Part shown: in pieces, positions 11,601 to 22,260 of the stretch
How the letters are laid out: each line of letters starts with the position of its first letter
Numbering within the stretch: the first letter of the stretch is position 1
Origin: Dioscorea cayenensis subsp. rotundata
Lineage: Eukaryota > Streptophyta > Magnoliopsida > Dioscoreales > Dioscoreaceae
Reading direction: 5' to 3'
Assembly: GCF_009730915.1 (NCBI RefSeq)
Contig: NC_052480.1
Span: forward strand, 22,580,419-22,644,418
Length of the DNA stretch: 64,000 nt
Notes under the pieces: generated by a model
Databases searched by the model: none
Seen by the model: the letters and a program-made list of their open reading frames with translations, nothing else
Told to the model about the DNA's origin: nothing
Position numbers and translations under genes: made by a program

Positions 11601-14600
11601 GAACTCTGATTGCTATAATTTGCGTAATGATACCCATATCTGTGTTTTCCGTTACGCCTTCTGTGTTCGTACTGGTTTTCAAGATCGTAATAAAGAATTT
11701 CCTCATTTCTTGTCTGTGTTGTAATACCCAGTTTTTGGCATAGTGAAATTTAGCTGTCAGTGTATTGTAGCATTGGTTTTTAACAAACCTTTGTTTGCTA
11801 ATGCAGGAGATGAAACGCCAGTGTGATGATAAGAAGTATGATGTTATTAAATATTCCTTGTTATTTTTCTAGCTTTGTGTAATTTCTCTATCTCACATTT
11901 TGCGGATCTTCCACAGAGAAACATATAAATCCATGTTTGCGGCATATAGGGAAAAAGGAAGGCCAAAATCTGGAAAAGGTGAAACTGTCTCATCACAGCA
12001 GTTGCTAGCTGCCAAAGAGGACTATGACGAGGAAGCGACGCTCTTTATATTTAGGTTGAAATCATTGAAACAAGGGCAGTCCAGAAGTCTTCTGACACAG
12101 GCTGCTCGGCACCATGCTGCACAGGTTGTTTTTTAAATTTGAGATATTGAATTGAAGGTGCATTATATTCCTATATGACCACAGGTAGTAACTAATGTGT
12201 ATTCATGCTTTCCTTGCTTTGCAAACAGATAAATTTCTTCGAGAGCACTCAAGTCCCTTGAGGTTGTCGAGCCACATGTTAAAGTGGTTTCTGAACGACA
12301 GCATATTGATTATCAATTTAGCGGACTTGAAGATAATGACACAGAGGATTATGATGATGATGATTATGGGTATGATGACAGTGATGAGGAGGAGTTGAGT
12401 TTGGATTATGGTCAAAATGAACATGTTAAAGATAATCTCCCAAGATCAAACAATTCAATGGAGGTGAAATAATCTTCTTCTTTTTTTTCTTTACTACAAA
12501 TTTATTCCAATCAAGTTCATTTATTATTTTTGTCCTTATTATAGTTCTAACTTCTGTGTTGGATACATTCTGCATTTAGAAATAATATATGTGGTTAAGT
12601 AGCATAGCAGATGCCAGATATTACAATTCTCAATATTGTTAGAATTCACTTAGTAAACCAAACATAGTTATGCTGACCAAGTAGCCACATTTTGTATCAT
12701 ATGTAAATGGAAAATAGTCATGCTATCCAAGTAGTCCACCTGCCTATCCTATATATAAACTGGCCCATCAATAACCAAGCCTTCATTTTTTGCATGTTGA
12801 CTGGGATTGTGGATTGCAGCCATATGTTGTTGAGAAAAGACTTGTTTTGGGCATTGCCCAATGTTGTCCTGCACCAGTGAGCCCTGGCATCTCCATCTTT
12901 CTTAGTTGACAAGTAAATTTTGATTTTGATTCACCAATTGTTGTATTATGGAGTAAAGCCTTAATGAGAGATACTTATGAGTACATTACAAAGATAATCA
13001 CAAATGGAAGATGAAACTAGGGAACTAAATTCTATGTAGTTTGGTTATATTTAACATAAGTTTGAAACAGCCCTGTGTTCAAATGTTTTATCATACTATC
13101 AAAGGAAAATTTGAGGCTGCGTGCTCCTCTGATAGCTGGCAAGGGCAGAGATTGTAAATGAGGGAATTCTACATGATAACTGTTTGACCAATTCAACACT
13201 TTGATGTTAGGCTGCGTAGGATATTAAAGAAATGGAAATTGCTTATAGAATACTTGGATTGCTGTATTAGGCATTTATGTGGAGAGCTTTCTCTTCTTTT
13301 ATTTCTAGCTTTGGGAAAGAAACCATGTTGAAGAAGGATTAGTAATGCATTTGTGAAGATATAGGATAAATCATTTTTTTTTTCTTATAGAAATTTAAAT
13401 GATCATGAATGGCATGAGGTTGATGGAAGAAATAGTTGAGAGTGCAGATACCCTTTCCGTAATCAACGTTGCTTTCCTTATATTGAGCTTTTAAAACTTG
13501 ATTTTGTTTGGGTATTTTCTTGTGCGTTATTCAATGGATCTGCATTCAGTATGATGTCTGATTAACAATGCTACTGCTTCCTAGAGATGTTCTTGGACTT
13601 GTATGGTGGGTTTTGGAACTAATGCTGATAAAACTACCTGCATTATGTGAAAGATCTATATGAAACAATTTATTGAGTGTGCATATATATAACTGAAATT
13701 TTGGTTTTTTTTTTTCTCTTATCTGTCGTTTCATCATGCATTATAGTTTTTATGAGCATATGCTTTCTTGTTTCCTAGTAAGGGCATGTTTGCTAATACG
13801 ATAGTTTGTTAAATTGCAGTTAGATCACATTGATCCCACAGTCTCATCTACAGCAATTATTGAACGTGTATCACAGGTGAGCTCCTTTACAATACAATTT
13901 TCTAATATCACCAAAATTGCATGTAATCTATATAGATAAGAAATGCCTTGAGGATGACTGGTTGGTAGAGGTGGTGATGTTTTGATCCTTTGTGAACTTG
14001 TCTTAACCTGATAAACATGCACCTGGTGCCCTTGAATCCAACCAAACTTGCATTGGCTCTAGTAAAGAGTATTTGGATAGGAAATAAGAGAGGATTGGAT
14101 TAAGCCATTTTACATAAAAAGCTTATTGCCGTCTCTCATTTCTCCGTGCTGTTTGTATAGAGAGTAAAATATAGAAAGAATAAGAAAATAAATCTGGGAG
14201 AAAAACGAGAAATAATGGTTATCCATTTTTTTTGGTTAGACATTTTGTACCCTTTGTTTAGTTATGGATGATATATACTTATGGAACAAAAAAAGATTTG
14301 ATGAGGAAACAATAATAGAGCCATATATCATTAGTCTTAAACTCCTTTTTGATTGACATACTTAATCAAGTTAAATGAACAATAAATCATAATGTTAATA
14401 GTGGTACATATGCTTGAGTTACACAAAAGTAAACAAAGGACTATTGATTTTGCCCTCTTAATAATTCATATTGTTAAATTTTGCTCCTTGAGAAGATACG
14501 GGCATAATTGTGTAATTCACCTTCCCCCGTAATCTGTAATAAACCAATCCAGCATGGAGAGAGAGTTGTCTAATCCTCTTATTCCTGGAGAGCAATAAGA

Positions 14601-16073
14601 GTACTCAATTAAACCTAGGGTGGTTTGGATGAATATGAGTAATACCCCTTTTCTTCTATCCAAACACCACCCAGCTAGATTTGTGCATGGCAATACATCA
14701 CAGTTGATGTTAGATTCACATAGCAATTTTTATTGGTTGTTTTGGAGTTTGATGTTTGAAGGACCATATTGGTTTTCTATCGAACCTAATATGAATTTAG
14801 CAACCATTATGTATTAGCTCTAAATTTCTGAACCTCTGGTGGGAATGAAAAGAAAGATACAGATGGCTTGACTGATTGGGATGTCAAAAGTAATGTATAT
14901 TTAGAAGAATCATTGTCATCTGTAGGAGATTTATTTCAAGATGTTTTGACAGGGATAGGTTACTTGAGAAGTTATTTTCTCACCTCATAGATTTGCAGAA
15001 GTGTTTCCATATAATTATCCTCACTGCACCATTCTTTTTCAAGAACTACTGAAATAAAAAACTTTGGAATTTCTCCCGTAACCATTTTTCTCTTTTGCAG
15101 GACACCCTGGACAGAAGCCAAGCTGATTTTATTTCCGGTGGGGGATCTAGATTGGTCAGCCAATCTGCTCCAATTTTTCCAGATAAGAAATTTGATTCAT
15201 CAGAGAAGTTGAAAGAAATGCGACCCTCTTCGACAAGGAAGTTTCACACCTATGTTCTGCCTACACCGGGTGACACTCAGCTTGCTGCCTTTACAGGGTC
15301 TAATAACCCAGTTTCTAAAGCTCAGGCATCATTATGGCATTCCTCTCCACTAGAACCAAATAAGTTTGGTAATGGCATCAAACCGCCGTCCATACTGAAG
15401 GAAAGCAACTTGAATAGCGGTCCCATCAAGTTGCCCCCACCTTTGTCTGGGGAGTTGTCAATCCCACAATATAATCTTCGGACTGCTTCTGCTACCAAAA
15501 AAATCAAAAGACAAGCTTTCTCTGGTCCGATTACAAGCAAAGGATGGTCAAACAAACCTATTTTCTCTGGCTACAATTCCATGTCATCAGTAGAATATCC
15601 TGGCATCAATTCTTCCCGACAAAACCGTAGCCCCACGCATCAGACTTCTGTGTCTGCGAAAATGTCGCCGAAATACCTCACCTCCTCCCCATGTATCATC
15701 CCCCAGGATCAGCGAACTTCATGAGCTTCCAAGACCTCCAGTTGATGTAGTTAGAAGAAACTCAAGACCTTCCAATTTCATCACCTACTCAGCCCCTTTG
15801 GGGCCTAGAGGTCAAGAACATCAGGCAATGACCAAAATGCTCCCAGCTGCATCACAAACACCAACACCGTTACCAGCACCGCCTGTTTCCATGTCGCGCA
15901 GTTTCTCCATACCTACGAGTATTCAAAGAAATCCAGCTGCATCAGCTACAAAGTTGGAGATTTCAAATGGGTTGGATGAAATTGCTTCACCTCCTCTAAC
16001 ACCTATTTCACTTCCCAACATTCTGCCAATGTCAACGACTTCAGAATCAGCAATTCAGTCTAAAAAAACATAA
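8608..16073 (+). CDS. BAR-domain, hydroxyproline-rich-type protein of the At2g33490 family, with two apparent frame breaks
   Basis: Predicted cytosolic protein with an N-terminal BAR-like coiled-coil dimer module, which in this fold binds curved membranes, and a long Ser/Pro-rich disordered tail. The ATG at 8608 opens MKSSLKKLRGFGLHKS. Exons: 8608-8721, 10014-10086, 10386-10460, 10843-10904, 11008-11076, 11807-11835, 11917-12124, 12229-12463, 13820-13876, 15101-16073. BAR region markers are LVQASLDMQDMRNCYD, RVLLMLGKVQFELQKLVD, SLLTQAARHHAAQINFF and LEVVEPHVKVVSERQHIDY, followed by an acidic DDDDYGYDDSDEEE stretch. Break 1: the 12229 exon enters in frame at INFF but needs two more bases before LKSLEVVEPHV; as written it stops at 12259-12261. 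Break 2: one extra A in aaa at 15671-15673 gives a stop at 15722-15724, while the next frame restores VSSPRISELHELPRPP and runs to 16071-16073. The gene is either mildly pseudogenised or carries assembly indels. The family assignment is firm; the exact biochemical role is unknown. Confidence 0.85.
14610..14675. repeat. Short terminal-inverted-repeat-like hairpin in an intron
   Basis: ctagggtggtttggatg is followed after about 25 nt by an inverted, imperfect match, tatccaaacaccacccag. It looks like the two ends of a strongly deleted MITE. No target duplication is assigned. Confidence 0.35.
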
Positions 16074-17365
16074 GGTAACAGTATTAATGCTTGTGACTCT
16101 ATTCTGAATTTATAGATTATTTGTTACAATAACTGATTTTAAGAATTATTCTTTAATGCGTCATTTGTCTTATTGTGATGTGTGCATTTTTCCCTCTCTT
16201 CCATAGAACCATTTTTTTCAGTCGTTAGCTTTTAAATGTACCATTTGATTTTCAGGAGATAATAATGCTTAAATTTATATTAGTTGCATCTGCTCATCTT
16301 AATTATTCACACAATTTGTTGTTTGATCTTGTTTCTTTGCTCATCAGTGCAATCCATAGTCAATCTTTATTTGCTGTCGATATTTTTCCCTTCATCTTTG
16401 GCTTAAACCTCAGAAATTTAGAAGGATTTAATTCAAATGAACCTACTTATAAGCTATCTGCACATTTATGAAAAACTCAATGCCCGAAAGGTGGAATACT
16501 GTTAGTTTTCAGTTGCATCATTAACACTGTCAAAAGGTTTGATTGGTTCTTTATATGTACTTTTTGTAGCTTCTTCGCGTCATGGAAACAGAACTGAATA
16601 TTTACCTGTTCTGATTGGCTGATTGGCTGATTGGCATGGTATCAATTTTATTTAGCGCATCTCAAACAACTATCTTTCTTTTTTACCTTAAGCTCTAACA
16701 GTGTTTGAATATGCTTTTCATTCTATATTACTTCATTTGTGGTATTAATTACTGAAGATATAGAAGTAATTCGCATATAACTTTATCAACATAAAGATAC
16801 ATGTATTTACAGTAAATTTTTCAGCAAAAAAAAATTTACTCATCAAGCTAATTTTCATTTTTTTTTTTTCTGAAAGCAGGATCACATAACTCAACTTGGT
16901 GAACTTTTCCTCATCTGGATTCATGTAAATAACAATTTGTACATTCCCAGGTCTGATCTAGTAATTGTGGTTATCCTTAATGTTCGGCAGAAAGATCTGC
17001 GCACCAAATAAAACCTCTTTGCTTGCTTGTATTTTTTGGAGTTCATCAATGAAAAATTTTGTATTTTTTTCCTCTATGGTAAGATTTCTCTGCTTCACAT
17101 TTTAAGGTTAGCAGAGTGAAGAGGAAAGATCACACAAAGACAAAGGTAAGGTGTGACCACCTTGTTGCAAACAAGACAAGGTGCCGACTGGGCCGACATG
17201 TGTTGCATTCTGGTTGGCTAAGAAAAGCAGTGGTTGATACTGCAAGATGGATAGGAATGGCTGCTATTTTTGTTTGTTGTTGCATTGATCTTACTTAGAA
17301 GAAGAAGACGAAGAAGAAGAAGAAGCAAAAAGAAAGTGAAGAAGAAGAAGAAGAGAAAGGTGAGA
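16074..17365 (+). other. 3' region of the BAR-domain gene / spacer
   Basis: No recognised coding sequence. A good donor (aag|gtaaca) lies at 16073-16074 directly after the stop, and a polypyrimidine-ag acceptor lies near 16880, so a 3' UTR intron is possible. A short exon-like stretch ending aaag|gtaagg near 17145 may be the leader of the small gene that follows. Confidence 0.4.
17290..17356. repeat. (GAA)n-rich tract
   Basis: Imperfect gaa/gaag repeats in the presumed leader of the small membrane peptide. They generate spurious poly-Arg/Lys and, reversed, poly-Leu/Phe frames. Confidence 0.85.
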
Positions 17366-17506
17366 ATGGGCAAGATATGTTGCTCAAATGGAGATGATGA
17401 CTCACCTCTGCTTGGCATTGTGTTGGCTCTTGTGCTTGTAATGTTGCTGCTTCTCTTGTGCCAGCCTCAACCAAGAAGAAGGTACACTGTTTACCATTGT
17501 TCATGA
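17366..17506 (+). CDS. Small single-pass membrane peptide, 46 residues
   Basis: The ATG at 17366 opens MGKICCSNGDDDSPLLG. The order is a Cys pair at residues 5-6, an acidic DDD, a hydrophobic helix at about 14-31 (SPLLGIVLALVLVMLLLL), then CQPQPRRR and a short YTVYHCS tail. The charge pattern suggests a tiny plant transmembrane protein, with Cys5/6 as possible lipidation sites (inference). The frame is open further upstream, but that part is a (gaa)n repeat read as poly-Arg/Lys and is unlikely to be translated. The peptide may be a separate gene or the 3' exon of an unannotated transcript; I cannot name it. Similar Cys-rich SPLL-helix-PRRR peptides exist in plants to my knowledge, but I have not verified this by search. 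Confidence 0.5.
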   Translation: MGKICCSNGDDDSPLLGIVLALVLVMLLLLLCQPQPRRRYTVYHCS

Positions 17507-17640
17507 ACGCATTGGTTCACCTCCTTCACTGTATCCCTTTCTGTTGTTATTGTTGTTATTGTTGCCGTTGCTGCTGCTGTTGCTGTTGCTGTTGTTGTTG
17601 TTGTTGTATGTGTGCATTAAACTAAATGACTCTCTCTTTT

Positions 17641-17676
<36 letters not shown>

Positions 17677-17734
17677 AAACATTCTCTATAGATGTCCATA
17701 GATAAAAAATCTATGGACGTCCAATTATCAGCGC

Positions 17735-17886
17735 AGCGGGTGGATCGCGATCCAACAATTAACATTGATGAACAGTAATACTGTGTGCTTTGTGTACTGT
17801 ACTAGTTTTAAATGATAATCACTTTGTTTGTTATTGTATTAACTACTGTCCATCAGTGTTGGCTGTTGGATTGAGATCCGATTTAA
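17735..17886. repeat. Inverted-repeat segment with gatccaac arms
   Basis: tggatcgcgatccaacaa on the left is loosely mirrored by gttggattgagatccga on the right, about 150 bp apart. It is a possible short non-autonomous element; the ends are not defined. Confidence 0.35.
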
Positions 17887-18496
17887 CAACTAATATATAT
17901 ATAAATTTGTATGGATGTATATGGTTGTTGTATGAGTGTGTATAAATGACTTCCTCAGTGTTATTCGGATTTATTTGTTGGGAAGTATTAGGTTTAGTAG
18001 TAGTAGTATTATTAGTGAGGAATGATTTTTATAGTACATAATGATGGTATTTGGAAATATATTTTTTGTTCAGAAGTTTGAAGTTTATATACAGTTATTA
18101 GTCTAGTGTTTTATTGATTTGTGCTGATTGTGGAGGTTTTAAGTAGAAGTATATATATATATATATATATATATATGTTTTGTTTGTATTGTGTTCTGGT
18201 GAGTGATAACTTGGATGGGAGCCCAAATGACCATCTGGCCTATTAAGATCGTGCTCACAGAGCTGCTCGCTCGAGTGTCAGCGGCTCTCGAGCTCGATCC
18301 CTCATCCCGTGAAGGTGAGATGTTCGGCCATGATGCCGCCCCTATACGTTTCGCTCCCTGCTTTCAACGTTTGTCATCTTTATCAAAAACGGAGAAAAAC
18401 TAAAGAAATGAGTATAGATGGGTTTTTTTTTTTAGGATATCATAAAAAGGATATATGTTTATTTTCTTTGGAAAAATTAATGATTACATATTTATA

Positions 18497-18764
18497 GGTT
18501 TAATTTTTTGAATAATCACTAAAATTTGGAAAAATTACAGTTTATCATTTCAGTTTGATTGTTTCAAATAATCACCCGAACGTTAGTAATGATGCGACAC
18601 CGAGAGCTCAATCAACACTGAAAACCCGTCCACGCGCTAACGCTCGAATCGCTCGATGACATTCAAACAATTAAGAATTTTGCTGATTATTTAGAAACAA
18701 ATCAAACTTGAGTGAGCAAACTGTAACTTTACCAAACTTTAGTGATTATTCAAAAAATTAAACC
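18497..18764. mobile_element. MITE, Mutator-like, 268 bp
   Basis: Terminal inverted repeats of 33 bp with one mismatch: the left end starts ggtttaattttttgaataat and the right end is its inverse, ending ttcaaaaaattaaacc. The element is flanked by a perfect 10-bp direct repeat, catatttata, at 18487-18496 and 18765-18774. A 9-11 bp target duplication with long TIRs is the hallmark of Mutator-type elements. There is no coding capacity. The near-identical TIRs and intact duplication suggest a fairly recent insertion. Confidence 0.9.
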
Positions 18765-19171
18765 CATATTTATATTTGGATATAATAATTTAATTATTAC
18801 ATAATAGTTAAGTTGTTTTATGTTACAGTTTTTATTGGTCTTCGATCCATCGATCGATTTTTTGGACTACCAAAATAGTGAATGTTGTTTTAGGTAAGAG
18901 TTTAACTATCATAATTAATCATTTTTATTATAAATAAAAGGTTTTCTTACATTTATTTATTTATTTATTTTTAAGAGAAAGGCTTTTTTCTTTATTTTTA
19001 TTATTTTTTGGAATTTTGTTTAAAGAAAGTCAATATACATTCGTGGAATAAAAGAAATAGTTCAAAGTGGATTTGAGCTCAATTTTTCGCTCTTGTGAAG
19101 AGTGAGGGCAATGTTTGGCTTCTCTGCACATATATTTATGATTATAGGTTTAGTCAAGCTGATTTACTTTG

Positions 19172-19175
19172 TAAA

Positions 19176-19231
<56 letters not shown>
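19172..19231. repeat. (AAT)n microsatellite, about 20 units
   Basis: An uninterrupted run of aat/ata triplets, a likely polymorphic simple repeat. Confidence 0.95.
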
Positions 19232-20929
19232 GAGTTTGGTTAGATTAACTAGAATTGATTAATAACAATATTGGTTGCCACGTTAGATATAATATTTTAA
19301 TGCTGATTTAGTCTTAAAAACACAAAAGTCAAGCAAGGATCAAGCATCTTTTTAACTCTAATTACCCACTTTCTGCTTTAATATCCATATATATATATAT
19401 ATATTATGATTAAGACTAAAACATTTAACAAAATGGGTGATTAGCAACTTTAATCTGGATCTCATGAGAAGAGATAATCCGGTGCCAGTTTGCAATTCAC
19501 GTAGAGGTATTAATTTCGCACACATTTTTTAATTAATCGGGATTATCTATTTGTTAAAAAAAATAATAGAGAAATTAAATAATTTCTATGCCCGGCTATT
19601 TATCAAACATTTAATATAAAGAACTACAAAAACATTTTATTAAGTGAATAAAAAAAATTATCAAAATAATGTAAATGCACATGTATTTTTCATGACCCAA
19701 AACCCTTTTCTAGTGCTTTCCCAACCAACCCTAAATGTACTTGTTTGACTAGAGATGGACAAAATTGATGAGTTTTTCCACAATATTTAATGTTGAAAAG
19801 TTCAATCTATAGTCACAATTTCTAAAATCAGAACTTTCAATATAATTTTATTTTAATAAAAAAAATAAATCATAATTTTATAAAAATTACATAAATTTAC
19901 TTTATAAAATTAAAAGGAGTTTTGGATGATTAAATGAATTCATTCCATGGAATATATATATATATATATTTTTGTATAATTGATTAATTTAAAATTTTAA
20001 TTGCTTTGCTTTATCATGATCCATTTGTATTAGATCCAAAAATTAAGTGACATAAAAAAAACAATGGCGTATTCATCAAGTTGGTGATTTGTGGCAATGA
20101 CAAAATCAATGGTTCCTTTTAAAATTATTCCAACCTTCCATTAATGCTTGTAATTCATTGTATATTGATTATTATTATTATAATTATTATTGGCAAGATC
20201 TTCTTTTAGAAAAATAAATTAAATAAAGTTTAATAATTTAAGACTACTTCCCGGGTATTTAAATTTTATGAAACAAAAAATGGGCTTTCAAAATTATGTA
20301 TTTGAATAAAATTCAAAATAACATTTTTTGTTAATCAATTTTTTTACAAGAAACTAAATGTAATTTTATTAATCCACCAAAAGATTAAGTCTATTGGCAT
20401 TGACCCCACTACTAAATAGCATTTGTGTGAGGATTTAAAAATCTGATTTCAAATATTGTTGAATGTAATGATAGTAACAGGTTTTTGATTATGAGTACAG
20501 GTTTGCAATTCGAATCTCATGTTATTTGATGAAAGTGCACTTACTGAACGATTAAATTCTCGGGTGATACACATTACTCACTCCACCAGATATGTGTTTA
20601 TTGTATTTGGAAAAAAAATATTATGTGAATATTATTTAGGACAAAATGGGCAAATATTGTAATAAATGAAATTACATAATTTAATCAGAGAAATGAAGAT
20701 TTTCAGATATTAGTGAGGAATTGGTCAAGGGAAATTCAAGGATTAAAAAAAAAAAAATTCAAGATCATAAATTTTAGTATTTTATTTAATAAATTCAAGA
20801 TCATAAATATTATTTTATTCAAGAATTTTCTTGTTTAGTGGACTAGTTTAAGATAAATGTCCCGCGGAACATGTGTCCATGGTTTTAAAAAATACATGGA
20901 AAATACGGGTATAAAAACCTCTTTTTTAG

Positions 20930-22260
20930 CGAGAGAGAGAGAGAGGATATATATGGGAGTTGTGGAGAAGGGAAAGGAGAGGAAGGAGGAGAGGAGGTGG
21001 AGAGCTTGGGAGTTTGGCTAATTTGAGGGGCTTTTCAGTCGATTTAAGAGTGAAAATGAGGAGAAAGGTGGTGTTTTTGGAGAGATCGTGTTATGGATTG
21101 GTTTTTTTTTTAAAAAAAAATGATTTTTCAGTGAAATTTTGAGTTTATATTTGAATAAATTTGTGGGTTTCTGTATGAATTTGAGAGAAAGTGGTATGTT
21201 TTGGGTGTTTTTTTTTCTATACTTCGATCGGTTGTAGAATCGTATGGCAGTTTTTTTTCTTGTTTTTTTTAATGTTTTTTGTTAATTTGTTTTGTTGGGT
21301 TGAGATTTTTTTATCGAGTTTTATTTAGAGAGATTCAGATGGGAAATGACTCTTTTTGTTATTTGTATTTTTATAAATTTGATTTCAGTTTTGTGGTTCA
21401 AGCCTTGAGATAGCTGATTCTTGATTTCTTGATTTCTTTTTCTTGTTTATTGTGGATGAACAAAGTGCCTCAGTTTCTTCCCCATTTTGCTTTAATTTGA
21501 TGTTTTGAAGATGATTTGCTAATCAGTGAATCAGTGAATCAGTGAAAGGAGAAAAAGTGGGTTGGATAGATGTTCTGATTAATGTCTCTGATTTCTTCAA
21601 TCTTACTTAGTAGTTCAAAGCTTTGATCTTGACCCAAATTGGGAATTTTCTTTTCTTTATTTTTTTTTATAGATTTTTGATCCTTATGGGATGCATCAAA
21701 CTTTATTGGTTAACTTAAGATGAAATCATATAAGTATATGAGACATCCTAACTAAGTTTTCATTCAATTGAGTAAGGCAAGAAAGATGCTGCTGATTTTG
21801 ATAATATTGTGAATCTAGGATGTAGCCCTTCATTTGAATAAAGATTTGATGTATTTTTAATTTGTGCTTCCTGCTGTTCTTTCAGGACTCAGAATTTACT
21901 TCTTTGAGCAATTATGATATGGCAATGCCTCATTGCTTATTGATTTTGAGGTTTGATGCTTCTATTTCTGCTATTCTTATTTGTGTTCTAAACTCTTCCT
22001 GTGGTGGCATCAATATTAACATCATTGAGGAGTCATAACTGCTGAATAAATGGTGGTCTTTGTGTAGATGATGATAATATGCTGGATTTCAGACTTTGGA
22101 GTTGTCTATTATAGCTTTTCTAGAACCATATCTCAGTTTAGCAACCGGTCATTTCATTTTCAAGGAACTAGACAGTGTGGACTGTCTCTGCCTGAGAATT
22201 TGTCAGCTATAGACCAACAGGATTAAAAAAAAGGTGTGAGAAGTCAGTATTCAAAGTGCA
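20930..22260 (+). promoter_or_regulatory. Promoter and 5' leader of the Atos-like gene
   Basis: A GA-repeat (gagagagagagagag) at about 20931-20945 and a purine-rich ggagaggaagg stretch mark a typical plant core promoter or leader. The 1.3 kb before the ATG at 22261 has no conserved coding sequence and probably includes one or more 5' UTR introns. Open frames here lack conserved signatures. Confidence 0.45.

Larger units (their letters stand above)
17507..20930. other. Intergenic region with repeats
   Basis: Spacer before the Atos-like gene. It contains (TGCTGT/TGT)n at about 17540-17607, (TA)n(GA)n at 17640-17678, a perfect-looking hairpin at 17690-17722 (gatgtccatagat / atctatggacgtc), (TA)n at 18150 and (AAT)n at 19172-19231. 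It also holds the MITE listed separately and an unexplained GC-rich island at 18203-18375. No gene was recognised. Confidence 0.75.

Noticed and set aside
20360-20560. Possible SINE with a B-box-like aattcgaatctc
   Set aside because: No convincing A box, tail or target duplication could be found.
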